Positions 1 through 6,728 of a stretch of DNA of 9,102 nt are shown one piece after another (within the stretch, counting starts at the first letter, position 1; every line of letters begins with the position of its first letter). Below the pieces are notes generated by a model, which was not told where the DNA came from, searched no databases, and saw only the letters and a program-made list of their open reading frames with translations. This DNA is from CBFGTA01 sp965651595 (GTDB lineage Bacteria > Actinomycetota > Actinomycetes > S36-B12 > UBA10799), in the NCBI GenBank assembly GCA_965651595.1, contig CBFGTA010000094.1, positions 1 to 9,102 of the forward strand, given 5' to 3'. The translations under genes and the position numbers were made by a program.

Positions 1-889
1 TAGTGACAATCGCACCGACGGCCCGCTTCGTCATGTCCCACATTTGTACGACGACCGTGCCCGGGGACTGGCGTTGGAGTTGCCGCTCTGGCGTCACCCC
101 GAAGAAGCCCTGGGGGGCGACTGAGTCTGTAAGTTGCCCGTCCACCACAACTGGTCGTTCGATAACGGCGATCGTGGTGGTGCGGGTGATGAGTTCTTGT
201 CCCCGTTCGAAAGTGACTGTGGCTGGTCCGGCCGCCGACGTTCGCACCAACTCCACGAACTGGTCCCAGTCGGTGAGCTGGGTTCCTTGGTAGGCGCGGA
301 TCGTGTCCCCCGGCCCGATTCCGGCCTCGGCGGCAGCGGTGGGTGCCGAATCAGCCGGGCACGGGGCCTGACCCGCTTCGGCCCCCGCAGTCGGCACGCA
401 GGCGGTGACGGCCGAGACCGTCAGCGTGGGAGTCGGAACGCCGATCCCCACGAATAGAAGTGCGAACAAGGCGAACGCCAGGATCAGGTTCATGACCGGC
501 CCGCCGAGCATGATGACGAGCTTCTTCGGCACTGACAGGGCGTAGAAGGCCCGCTTCTTGTCGGCCTCGGTGACGACTTCGGCCGCGGACTGCTTGCGGG
601 CCTCCTCGACCAATGTTCCGAGTCGACCGGTGGAGGAGGCCCGCACGACACCGTCTGGACCCGGGGGGAACATCCCGATCATTCGAATGTAGCCCCCGAA
701 AGGAATCCACTTGATTCCGTACTCCGTTTCGCCTTTTTGTCGCGACCACATGGTGGGACCGAAACCGACCATGTACTGGGTGACTTTGACACCGAAGCGC
801 TTGGCGGGCAGCAAGTGGCCGAGTTCGTGCCACGCGATCGAGAACAAGATTCCGAAGATGAAGGCGATCACGCCGATCGTTGCGAGCAC
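1..889 (-). CDS. rip1: M50 site-2 protease (Rip1/RseP family), 3' end cut by window edge
   Basis: Membrane zinc protease that performs intramembrane cleavage, typically of anti-sigma factors or other single-pass proteins. The zinc motif HELGH is at residues 21-25, inside a first membrane segment (about 2-24). It is followed by VGFGPTMWS (41-49), GETEYGIKWIPFGGY (53-67) and the GGPVMN motif (129-134), which opens a second membrane segment (about 125-152). A PDZ domain begins near residue 187 with AGIGPGD. About 296 residues are visible. The family usually has about 400, so the C-terminal LDG/FDG metal-binding motif lies outside the window and its absence here means nothing. I chose GTG at 889 because AGGAGG (895-900) sits five bases upstream and the protein then begins directly at the first membrane helix; no ATG serves as the start. 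The segment at residues 74-113 between GGY and GGPxMN is longer than in Mycobacterium tuberculosis Rip1. The gene follows dxr, as in other actinobacteria, where ispG usually comes next. Confidence 0.93.
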   Translation of the reverse strand, partial: MLATIGVIAFIFGILFSIAWHELGHLLPAKRFGVKVTQYMVGFGPTMWSRQKGETEYGIKWIPFGGYIRMIGMFPPGPDGVVRASSTGRLGTLVEEARKQSAAEVVTEADKKRAFYALSVPKKLVIMLGGPVMNLILAFALFALLFVGIGVPTPTLTVSAVTACVPTAGAEAGQAPCPADSAPTAAAEAGIGPGDTIRAYQGTQLTDWDQFVELVRTSAAGPATVTFERGQELITRTTTIAVIERPVVVDGQLTDSVAPQGFFGVTPERQLQRQSPGTVVVQMWDMTKRAVGAIVT

Positions 890-894
890 GACCA

Positions 895-920
895 CCTCCT
901 GTTGGCTCGGCACCACTATA
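895..920 (-). promoter_or_regulatory. Candidate promoter -10 and ribosome binding site of the site-2 protease gene
   Basis: On the minus strand TATAGT (915-920) is five of six to the TATAAT consensus. It would place the transcript start near 908, just ahead of a perfect AGGAGG (895-900) and the GTG start at 889. No TTGACA-like -35 lies 16-18 bases upstream; that space holds the direct repeats listed separately. The protease gene may therefore be transcribed on its own from an activator-dependent or extended element, in addition to read-through from dxr. The RBS is convincing; the promoter is an inference from position and match. Confidence 0.5.
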
Positions 921-954
921 CGTGGCGTATGTACGTGGCGTGGTGACCGTGGCG
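921..954 (-). repeat. Three direct CGCCACG repeats upstream of the site-2 protease gene
   Basis: CGTGGCG (CGCCACG on the coding strand) occurs at 921-927, 934-940 and 948-954, with start-to-start spacing of 13 and 14 bases. The first two copies are part of an identical 10-base unit, TACGTGGCGT (919-928 and 932-941). All lie in the 112-bp gap between dxr and the protease, directly abutting the candidate -10. The arrangement resembles an array of transcription factor half-sites; no regulator can be named. Confidence 0.6.
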
Positions 955-1001
955 GAGCCGGAACTCGAACAGGAATGTTCAGCGCCGATCGGTGGGCTCA
1001 C

Positions 1002-2237
1002 CTACTCGTCGAGTACCGCGCGGGCCTCCTGTCGGGCCCACGCGTCAGCGGCCAACACCGCTTCGAGGGACAAGTCCGTGTCAGCGACGTGGCGATGCCC
1101 GAATGGGCCCGACCCGGCCGACCGGGCCGACAGGTGGCGGTCCACTACTGCCGCGACCGTGGCCACAATATCGGTGAACTGCAACCTCCCGCTGATGAAA
1201 GCCTCGACGCACACTTCGTTGGCCGCGTTGTAGACCGCCGGGGCTGTTCCAGCGGCCACGCCCACGAAGCGGGCAAGCCCGACGGCGGGGAAAGCCTCGT
1301 GGTCGATCGGTTCGAAGGTCCACGCCTGGGCGGCAGTAAAGTCGCAGGCAGTGGCCGCCGAATCGATGCGGTCAGGCCACCCGAGGCCTAGCGCGATCGG
1401 CAGGTGCATGTCGGGGGGGTTCGCCTGGGCAATGATGGAGCCGTCTCGAAATTGCACCATCGAGTGGACGATCGACTGGGGGTGAACCACGGTGTCGATG
1501 GCCTCGAGCGGGATGTCGAACAGCAGGTGCGCCTCGATGAGTTCTAGGCCCTTGTTGACCATGGTGGCAGAGTTAATCGTCACGACCGGCCCCATCGACC
1601 AGGTGGGGTGGGCCAGGGCGTCGGTGGGAGTCACCGACTGTAGATCCTCGCGGGTGCGGCCACGGAACGGGCCGCCGGAAGCGGTGAGGATCAGTCGATC
1701 TACTTCCTCGGCGCGCCCCGCCCGTAGGCACTGAGCCAGAGCAGAGTGCTCGGAGTCCACCGGCACCAACTGGCCAGCAGCGGCACGTGAGGTGACGAGT
1801 CGTCCGCCTATCACCAGCGACTCCTTGTTCGCCAACGCCACAGTCGAACCAGCTGACAGCGCGGCCAAGGTGGGTGCAAGACCAATCGAGCCTGTGATGC
1901 CGTTGAGAACCACGTCACATGGGAGTCCAGCCAGGGCGGCCACCGCGTCGGGACCAGCTGTAACTTCGATGTCTACGGCCGACGCTGCCCTTCGATCATC
2001 GGTGAATGTGCTCCGAACGCGGCCCGAGATGGCCTCCCGTACAACTGCCGCCTGGGCGACATCGTGAACGGCCACCGCCGAGCATTCGAACTCGACGGCC
2101 TGTTCGGCGATGAGCTGCGGATTCGCTCCCCCGGCCGCAAGACCCATCACCCTGAACCGGCCCGGGTTGGCGCGAACGATATCGAGGGCCTGGGTACCTA
2201 TTGATCCGGTCGACCCTAGAATCACGATGTCGCGCAC
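1002..2237 (-). CDS. dxr: 1-deoxy-D-xylulose 5-phosphate reductoisomerase (MEP pathway)
   Basis: Cytosolic enzyme that rearranges and reduces DXP to 2-C-methyl-D-erythritol 4-phosphate with NADPH and a divalent metal, the first committed step of the MEP isoprenoid pathway. Numbering from GTG 2237 (411 residues, usual length), the NADPH loop GSTGSIG is at 8-14 and ANKES at 136-140. Metal ligands are D161 and E163 (in VDSEH) and E232 (in NKGLELIEA). The substrate loop HPTWSMG spans 210-216. All key residues are present. The start is uncertain. The frame is open upstream to TTG 2315, but that adds 26 residues unlike the family, whereas GTG 2237 begins two residues before the first beta strand (VRDIVILGSTGSIG). 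Neither start has a good Shine-Dalgarno sequence. The gene sits between rlmN (93 bp upstream) and the site-2 protease (112 bp downstream), the conserved actinobacterial arrangement. Confidence 0.95.
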   Translation of the reverse strand: MRDIVILGSTGSIGTQALDIVRANPGRFRVMGLAAGGANPQLIAEQAVEFECSAVAVHDVAQAAVVREAISGRVRSTFTDDRRAASAVDIEVTAGPDAVAALAGLPCDVVLNGITGSIGLAPTLAALSAGSTVALANKESLVIGGRLVTSRAAAGQLVPVDSEHSALAQCLRAGRAEEVDRLILTASGGPFRGRTREDLQSVTPTDALAHPTWSMGPVVTINSATMVNKGLELIEAHLLFDIPLEAIDTVVHPQSIVHSMVQFRDGSIIAQANPPDMHLPIALGLGWPDRIDSAATACDFTAAQAWTFEPIDHEAFPAVGLARFVGVAAGTAPAVYNAANEVCVEAFISGRLQFTDIVATVAAVVDRHLSARSAGSGPFGHRHVADTDLSLEAVLAADAWARQEARAVLDE

Positions 2238-2330
2238 AGTCAGCCATTGTGGCAAACCGCGCAGCTGCGCGCGTGTCCGACATGGCGCCGCGGAGGCTGT
2301 GACTATCGAACCCAACCTGCAGTCGGCCGA
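2238..2330 (-). other. rlmN-dxr gap with a 14-bp perfect palindrome
   Basis: If dxr starts at GTG 2237, the leader contains the perfect palindrome CGCGCAGCTGCGCG (2258-2271). A second 12-base palindrome, AGTCGGCCGACT (2321-2332), runs across the rlmN stop codon. No SD sequence precedes the dxr GTG, and no convincing -10/-35 pair was seen. The first palindrome could form a small stem or bind a dimeric regulator, but short G+C-rich palindromes are common in such genomes. If the TTG at 2315 is the true start, the palindrome is coding. Confidence 0.35.
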
Positions 2331-3491
2331 CTAGCTCGCAGTGGTGGCGGCGAGTTGTCCACAGGCCCCGTCGATTTCTTGTCCGCGGGTATCGCGGACA
2401 GTGACAGGGATACCGCGCCGACGCAGAGTCGCCACGAACGCGTCCTGAACGCCCGGGTCCGACGCCGTCCACCGCGAGCCCGGTGTCGGGTTGAGCGGGA
2501 TCAGGTTGACGTGGACGAGGTGCCCGACCAGCAAGTCCGCAAGCGCTTCAGCGCGATCGACTCCATCGTTGATTTCTCGGATCAGCGCGTACTCGATGGA
2601 AATTCGGCGCTTCGTGCGGGCTGCGTAGTCCCAGGCGGCCTGCAGGACTTCCGCCACCGGCCAGCGCGCGTTGAGGGGAACGAGCTCGTTGCGCAGTTCG
2701 TCGTCGGGTGCGTGGAGCGAAACCGCCAGTGTGACGGGAAGGCCTTCGTCGGCCAGGGCCCTCATCCGCGGCACGAGCCCGACGGTGGATACGGTGATTC
2801 CGCGCGCACTCATTCCCACCCCTGCCGGTGCCGGTGTGGTCAAGATTCTCAGGGCCCGGATGACAGCGGCGTAGTTAGCCAGCGGCTCGCCCATTCCCAT
2901 CAACACGAGGTTGCTGATTCGCGACGTGGGTGCCTGCCCCGGCAACGCGCGGAGTGTGCGGGTGGCGTCGAGGAACTGCTCCACGATCTCGGCGGTGGAG
3001 AGGTTGCGGGTGAGTCCGGCCTGTCCCGTCGCGCAAAACGGGCAGTTCATTCCGCACCCGGCCTGGCTGGAGATGCACACGGTCGTACGGTCGGGATAGC
3101 GCATCAGGACGCTTTCGATCATGGCGCCGTCATGAAGTCGGTACACATTCTTGACGGTGTCGCCAGCATCGCAACTGATTGAACGCTGTTGGTCAAGCAG
3201 ATGCGGAAGCAGTCTGTCGGCGATCTTCTGGCGATCGGGGGCGGCGATGTCGGTCCAACTGTCGAGGCGGTCTCCGGCACAGTGAACGTACAAGTGGCGG
3301 GCAATTTGGTCTGCCCGGAACCCGGCGAGCCCGAGTTCGGCAACGCGGTCGCGGCGGTCGTCTATTCCGATGTCGTGAAAATGAGTGGGTGGCTTGGCCG
3401 ACGGTTTTCGGGAAACTCTCTCGACAAACACCGGCGCGGCCCCGGCAGTCGGGCGCGGGTTGGCGGGGTTGTTGTGTTGCGGGGAGGTCAC
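2331..3491 (-). CDS. rlmN: Dual-specificity 23S rRNA/tRNA adenine C2-methyltransferase, radical SAM
   Basis: Methylates C2 of adenosine in 23S rRNA (A2503 in E. coli) and in some tRNAs (A37), supporting fidelity at the peptidyl-transferase centre. The radical SAM cluster motif CGMNCPFC gives ligands C146, C150 and C153. The conserved C139 (in TVCISSQAGC) and the methyl-carrying C377 (in GACGQL) match the two catalytic cysteines of the E. coli enzyme (C118 and C355). GMGEP is at 199-203. The track from SSQAGCGMNCPFCATGQ to TRNLSTAEI is typical of RlmN rather than Cfr. At 386 residues it is slightly longer than the 364-residue M. tuberculosis protein. GTG 3491 is the first start after an in-frame TGA but has no SD sequence; GTG 3431 would give 366 residues and better matches relatives. 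It follows cdsA by 58 bp. Confidence 0.95.
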   Translation of the reverse strand: MTSPQHNNPANPRPTAGAAPVFVERVSRKPSAKPPTHFHDIGIDDRRDRVAELGLAGFRADQIARHLYVHCAGDRLDSWTDIAAPDRQKIADRLLPHLLDQQRSISCDAGDTVKNVYRLHDGAMIESVLMRYPDRTTVCISSQAGCGMNCPFCATGQAGLTRNLSTAEIVEQFLDATRTLRALPGQAPTSRISNLVLMGMGEPLANYAAVIRALRILTTPAPAGVGMSARGITVSTVGLVPRMRALADEGLPVTLAVSLHAPDDELRNELVPLNARWPVAEVLQAAWDYAARTKRRISIEYALIREINDGVDRAEALADLLVGHLVHVNLIPLNPTPGSRWTASDPGVQDAFVATLRRRGIPVTVRDTRGQEIDGACGQLAATTAS

Positions 3492-3510
3492 GAATCTAGC
3501 GTCTCACACG

Positions 3511-3530
3511 ACCGTCGGTCCTCCGACGGT
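3511..3530 (-). terminator. Perfect hairpin between cdsA and rlmN
   Basis: ACCGTCGG (3511-3518) and CCGACGGT (3523-3530) form an eight-base-pair stem with a four-base loop. On the transcribed (minus) strand the loop and its flank read CGGAGGACC, so the loop holds an SD-like GGAGGA. No U-tract follows. It lies 20 bases after the cdsA stop and about 20 bases before the annotated rlmN GTG. It could be a U-less terminator or attenuator, an mRNA stabiliser, or a structure that affects rlmN initiation. Confidence 0.45.
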
Positions 3531-3549
3531 GAATCGTCGTGCCCCGGCC

Positions 3550-4404
3550 CTAGCCGAGCATGAAGTAGAACAGCGCCCAGGCCACGAACGCGTTGGGGAT
3601 CAGTGAATCGAGCCGGTCCATCAGCCCACCGTGCCCGGGCAACAGATTGCTCATGTCCTTAACCCCGAGGTCCCGCTTGATCGCCGACTCCGCGAAGTCA
3701 CCGGCGGTCGCTGTCACCGTCATCACCGCACCAGCAATGACCCCCTGCCACCAGGGCGCCCCGAGCAGCCACTCGAACAGCCAGGCGCCGACGGCACACT
3801 GCAACACCACGGATCCCGCGAACCCTTCCCAGGATTTCTTGGGACTGACCCTTGGTGCGATGGGGTGCTTGCCGAACAAGACACCGGCGAAGTAGCCACC
3901 AATGTCGTTGGACACGGTCAGGGCGATGAAGACGATGACCCGCTGCGGCCCGTCAGGGCTGTCAACGATCAGCACCAAGAAGCCGATCATGAACGGCAAA
4001 TAGGCTGCAGTGAAAACGCTGGCTGTGACATCCTTGACGTACCCGTCGGTGCCTCGGCGAATCCGCCACAACAGGATGGCGATCACAATGCATCCGAAGG
4101 TGACGAGTTGTGCTTCGATGCCCCAGACGTAGGTGGTGGCCGCTGAGGCCACGGCACCGACGTACAGCGGTGTGCGAGCCAGGTGAATGTTGGCGTGTCC
4201 GAAGGCCTTGGTCAGTTCCCAAATCCCGATGCAAATGACCAGGGTGGCAAACGCGACGAACACCCACACCGCAGTGAACAGGGTAAGAAACACGAGCCCC
4301 GCCAGGAGCACACCGACACCGATGGCTGCAGGCAGGTTGCGCCCCGATTTGGGGTGCGCAGCGGCCTGGGGGTCGGGCCGAGAATCCGGGTCGGGTTGGG
4401 TCAT
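3550..4404 (-). CDS. cdsA: Phosphatidate cytidylyltransferase (CDP-diacylglycerol synthase)
   Basis: Integral membrane enzyme that makes CDP-diacylglycerol from phosphatidic acid and CTP, the precursor of phosphatidylinositol, cardiolipin and other phospholipids. The 284 residues begin with a polar, proline-rich N-terminus (1-22) and continue into many hydrophobic segments (about 25-64, 78-112, 128-147, 153-176, 196-214, 219-235, 268-283). The family motif SPKKSWEG is at 187-194. The full CDP-DAG synthase signature runs from S240 to D266, including KRDLGVKD (243-250), GHGGLMDRLD (257-266) and the preceding GD at 235-236. Its ATG lies one base after the frr TGA (TGACATG), with its SD (GAGG) inside the last frr codons, so translation is probably coupled to frr. 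Nothing looks degraded. Confidence 0.96.
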   Translation of the reverse strand: MTQPDPDSRPDPQAAAHPKSGRNLPAAIGVGVLLAGLVFLTLFTAVWVFVAFATLVICIGIWELTKAFGHANIHLARTPLYVGAVASAATTYVWGIEAQLVTFGCIVIAILLWRIRRGTDGYVKDVTASVFTAAYLPFMIGFLVLIVDSPDGPQRVIVFIALTVSNDIGGYFAGVLFGKHPIAPRVSPKKSWEGFAGSVVLQCAVGAWLFEWLLGAPWWQGVIAGAVMTVTATAGDFAESAIKRDLGVKDMSNLLPGHGGLMDRLDSLIPNAFVAWALFYFMLG

Positions 4405-4405
4405 G

Positions 4406-4963
4406 TCAGACCTCGAGCAACTCGGCTTCCTTGTTCTTCAACAGCTCGTCGACCGAGTTCACATAGCTGTTGGTCAGTTCGTCCAGTTGCTTCTCGGCTC
4501 GACGGACCTCGTCTTCGCCGTATTCCCCGTCCTTGATGAACTTCTCGAGGGTGTCTTTGGCGTGCCTGCGCACGTTGCGCATCGACACCTTGGCATCTTC
4601 AGCTTTCGTCCGAGCCACCTTGATGTACTCGCGACGACGTTCCTCAGTCAATTGCGGCATCACCACGCGGATGACCGCTCCTTCGCTGGCCGGGTTGACG
4701 CCAAGGTCGGAATCGCGAATGGCCTTCTCAATTTGCGGCGCCGAGCTCTTGTCGAACGGCGTGATGAGAATCATTTGCGAGTCGGGGGTCTGGAACGACG
4801 CCAACTGATTCAGCGGGGTGGGGGCTCCGTAATAGTCGACCGTGATCTTGGAGAACATTGCGGGGTTGGCTCGCCCCGCACGCAGCGAAGCGAAGTCTTC
4901 CCGAGCCACTGACACGGCCTTGTCCATTTTTTCTTCTGCCTCAAGCAGCGTCTCGTCAATCAC
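4406..4963 (-). CDS. frr: Ribosome recycling factor
   Basis: RRF, which with EF-G and IF3 splits the post-termination ribosome after release of the peptide. The 185 residues match the usual length and the family fold of a long three-helix bundle with a small second domain. Recognisable parts are the N-terminal helix with MDKAVSVAREDFASLRAGRA (13-32), the domain-two stretch YYGAPTPLNQLAS (44-56), and the C-terminal helices with LTEERRREYIKVARTKAEDA (100-119) and VRNVRR-like VSMRNVRRHAKD. The start is GTG 4963, with GGAG five bases upstream; the nearby ATG at 4968 is out of frame and meets TGA after two codons. It lies 71 bp downstream of pyrH and one base before cdsA, the standard pyrH-frr-cdsA order. 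Confidence 0.97.
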   Translation of the reverse strand: MIDETLLEAEEKMDKAVSVAREDFASLRAGRANPAMFSKITVDYYGAPTPLNQLASFQTPDSQMILITPFDKSSAPQIEKAIRDSDLGVNPASEGAVIRVVMPQLTEERRREYIKVARTKAEDAKVSMRNVRRHAKDTLEKFIKDGEYGEDEVRRAEKQLDELTNSYVNSVDELLKNKEAELLEV

Positions 4964-4992
4964 AACATCTCCGTTCCCTGCCTGCTCAGAAG

Positions 4993-5012
4993 TCCGGGCA
5001 TGATTGCCCGGG
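4993..5012 (-). terminator. Hairpin between pyrH and frr
   Basis: CCGGGCA (4994-5000) and TGCCCGG (5005-5011) form a seven-base-pair perfect stem with a four-base loop, extendable by one G-U pair. It sits 23 bases after the pyrH stop. The downstream strand reads ACTTCTGAGC without a run of T, so it is at best a weak or U-less terminator. Because frr follows 30 bases later with no clear promoter between, partial attenuation or an RNA processing or stability element is more likely than full termination. Confidence 0.45.
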
Positions 5013-5034
5013 CTCGTGGACCACGCGACTTTGA

Positions 5035-5811
5035 CTAGTCTGAGTTAACCAGCGTTCCGATCCGTTCACCACTCACGGCGCGCGCAATGTTGCCCTCGAC
5101 CATCAAGTTGAACACCACGATCGGCATGTCGTTGTCGCGGCACAGGCTGATCGCGGTCGCGTCAGCAACCTTGAGGTCGCGAGTGAGGACCTCGTCGTAG
5201 GTGAGGCTGTCGAAACGACGAGCGTCAGGATGTGTACGCGGGTCGCTGTCATACACGCCGTCCACACCTTTTGCCATAAGGACTACCTGGCACTTGGTCT
5301 CGAGCGCCCGCTGGGCCGCGCACGTGTCGGTGGAGAAGAAAGGAGCCCCCAGGCCAGCCCCGAAAATCACGACCCGGCCCTTTTCCATGTGCCGGATGGC
5401 TCGCAGCGGGGTGTAGGGCTCGGCGACTTGGCCCATCGCAATGGCCGTTTGCACGCGGGTTTCGACTCCCACTTGCTCGAGAAAGTCCTGCAATGCCAGA
5501 CAGTTCATGACGGTGCCGAGCATGCCGATGTAGTCGGCGCGACCCCTGTCCATACCGTGCTGGCTCAGTTCAGCCCCGCGGAAGTAGTTCCCCCCGCCGA
5601 TCACGACGCTCACTTCGCACCCGGTTCGCACGACATCACGAATCTGGCGGGCGATTGCCGACACGACCGCCGGATCTACACCGAGGCCGCCGCCACCAGC
5701 AAACGCTTCGCCCGACAGTTTGAGTAGGACGCGCGACCATCCCCCTTCGGGGACGTGGGTCCACCGTTCAACGGTGCCTTCCAGAGTGGGTTGCACGATG
5801 GGTTTGATCAC
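5035..5811 (-). CDS. pyrH: Uridylate (UMP) kinase
   Basis: Bacterial hexameric UMP kinase of the amino acid kinase fold; it phosphorylates UMP to UDP with ATP in pyrimidine nucleotide synthesis and is usually controlled by GTP and UTP. Using GTG 5811 the protein has 258 residues, near the M. tuberculosis length. Motifs: RVLLKLSGEAF (27-37, phosphate-binding lysine and glycine), IGGGNYFRG (71-79), D93 in RADYIGMLGTVMN (UMP binding), MGQVAEPY (126-133), FSTDT (159-163) and MAKGVDGVYDSDP (179-191). The start is supported by GAGGAG (5818-5823) six bases upstream. The frame stays open to 5922, but that extension would read through an intergenic hairpin and into tsf, so I rejected it. The gene follows tsf by 85 bp and precedes frr. 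Confidence 0.96.
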   Translation of the reverse strand: MIKPIVQPTLEGTVERWTHVPEGGWSRVLLKLSGEAFAGGGGLGVDPAVVSAIARQIRDVVRTGCEVSVVIGGGNYFRGAELSQHGMDRGRADYIGMLGTVMNCLALQDFLEQVGVETRVQTAIAMGQVAEPYTPLRAIRHMEKGRVVIFGAGLGAPFFSTDTCAAQRALETKCQVVLMAKGVDGVYDSDPRTHPDARRFDSLTYDEVLTRDLKVADATAISLCRDNDMPIVVFNLMVEGNIARAVSGERIGTLVNSD

Positions 5812-5840
5812 CGATGACTCCTCACCGTTTGCCTGCGTGC

Positions 5841-5877
5841 TGCGAGGCCGGACGGCGACATCCGGCCCGACCTCGCA
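5841..5877 (-). terminator. Strong G+C-rich hairpin between tsf and pyrH
   Basis: TGCGAGG (5841-5847) pairs with CCTCGCA (5871-5877), and inside it CCGGA (5848-5852) pairs with TCCGG (5861-5865), leaving a five-base bulge on one side. An alternative inner stem is GGCCGGA/TCCGGCC (5846-5852 with 5861-5867). It lies in the middle of the 85-bp gap, after the tsf stop and 18 bases before the pyrH SD. No U-tract follows. It is a plausible U-less terminator or attenuator that would separate high rpsB-tsf expression from lower expression of the downstream genes. Confidence 0.6.
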
Positions 5878-5896
5878 CCCACAAGTAGTTGTCGAG

Positions 5897-6727
5897 CTAC
5901 TGTCCGACCTTGAAGCGAGCAAAGCGCGTGATGTTCGCTCCGTTCTCAGCCAGTAGCGCTTTGATGGTCTTCTTGTTGTCGCGAACGAATGGCTGCTCTA
6001 GCAGGCAGAAGTCCTTGAAGAAGGCGTTAGTCCGCCCCTCCACGATTTTCGAGATCGCCTGCTCGGGTTTACCTTCTTCCCGGGCGGTTTCTTCAGCGAT
6101 TCGCCGTTCTGCTGCCACCACGTCGTCGCTGACGTCGTCGCGACTCAGGTACTTCGGAGCCATTGCGGCAATGTGCTGGGCGATTGACCGAGCGAGCTCT
6201 TCGTTGTCCACGTCGAGCTCGACGAGGGCACCCACGCTCGGGGGCAGGGCCGGATCGTGCTTGTGCAAGTACACATACACCGACCCGTTGTCGAAGTGGG
6301 CGAAGCGGCGGATCTCGATCTTCTCACCCATCGAAGCGTTGGCTTCGTCGATAAGTTGCTGAACCGTCTTGCCCGCCTCGATCTCGGCAGCGAGCAACTC
6401 CACCACGTCTGCGGGAGCTGACGTCTTGACGAACGCCGAGATTTGGGCGGCGAGAGACTGAAAGCCTTCGGTCTTGGCCACAAAGTCGGTCTCGCAGTTG
6501 AGTTCGAGCATGACGCCGCGACTTGTCTCGTCGAGGTCGGCGATGACCAGGCCGTTCGAAGCCGAGCGACCTGCACGCTTGCCCACGTCTTTGGCGCCCT
6601 TGATACGCAGCAGTTCGACCGCCTTGTCGAAGTCTCCAGCGGCTTCTTCGAGCGCCTTCTTGCAGTCCATCATGCCCGCGCCAGTTAGCTCGCGCAGCTT
6701 CTTCACGTCTGCAGCAGAAATCGCCAT
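5897..6727 (-). CDS. tsf: Translation elongation factor Ts
   Basis: EF-Ts, the guanine nucleotide exchange factor that regenerates EF-Tu-GTP. The 276 residues match the family. The N-terminal UBA-like domain contains LRELTGAGMMDCKKAL (11-26). The EF-Tu contact motif CETDFVAKTEGF (78-89) is intact; it carries the aspartate-phenylalanine pair that displaces magnesium from EF-Tu. The C-terminal dimerisation part ends in EGRTNAFFKDFCLLEQPFVRD (230-250) and is typical. I chose ATG 6727 (MAISAADVKKLRELTG), which lies one base after the rpsB stop (TAGCATG). A GTG at 6739 would add four residues and overlap rpsB, but the AGGAA SD abuts it with no spacing. rpsB and tsf are surely cotranscribed and probably translationally coupled. 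Confidence 0.97.
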   Translation of the reverse strand: MAISAADVKKLRELTGAGMMDCKKALEEAAGDFDKAVELLRIKGAKDVGKRAGRSASNGLVIADLDETSRGVMLELNCETDFVAKTEGFQSLAAQISAFVKTSAPADVVELLAAEIEAGKTVQQLIDEANASMGEKIEIRRFAHFDNGSVYVYLHKHDPALPPSVGALVELDVDNEELARSIAQHIAAMAPKYLSRDDVSDDVVAAERRIAEETAREEGKPEQAISKIVEGRTNAFFKDFCLLEQPFVRDNKKTIKALLAENGANITRFARFKVGQ

Positions 6728-6728
6728 G

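Noticed and set aside
965..980. TCGAAC-N6-GTTC inverted repeat resembling an actinobacterial SOS (LexA) box
   Set aside because: The actinobacterial LexA site has four bases between GAAC and GTTC; here there are six, and the outer bases do not match on the right side.
351..1001. 216-residue minus-strand frame overlapping the protease
   Set aside because: It is in a different frame from the one carrying HELGH, GGPVMN and the PDZ motif, and has Arg/Ser/His-rich shadow composition.
711..1391. 226-residue plus-strand open frame opposite dxr and the site-2 protease
   Set aside because: Shadow of two convincing minus-strand genes; no family motif or RBS.
2247..3182. 311-residue plus-strand open frame opposite rlmN and the dxr 5' end
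   Set aside because: It is antisense to a well-conserved gene, is rich in Arg/Gly/Ala/Val as expected of a shadow frame in high-G+C DNA, has no RBS and no recognisable domain.
5812..5922. 37-residue N-terminal extension of pyrH in the same frame
   Set aside because: It overlaps the end of tsf and runs through the intergenic hairpin; GTG 5811 has a good SD and gives the usual length.
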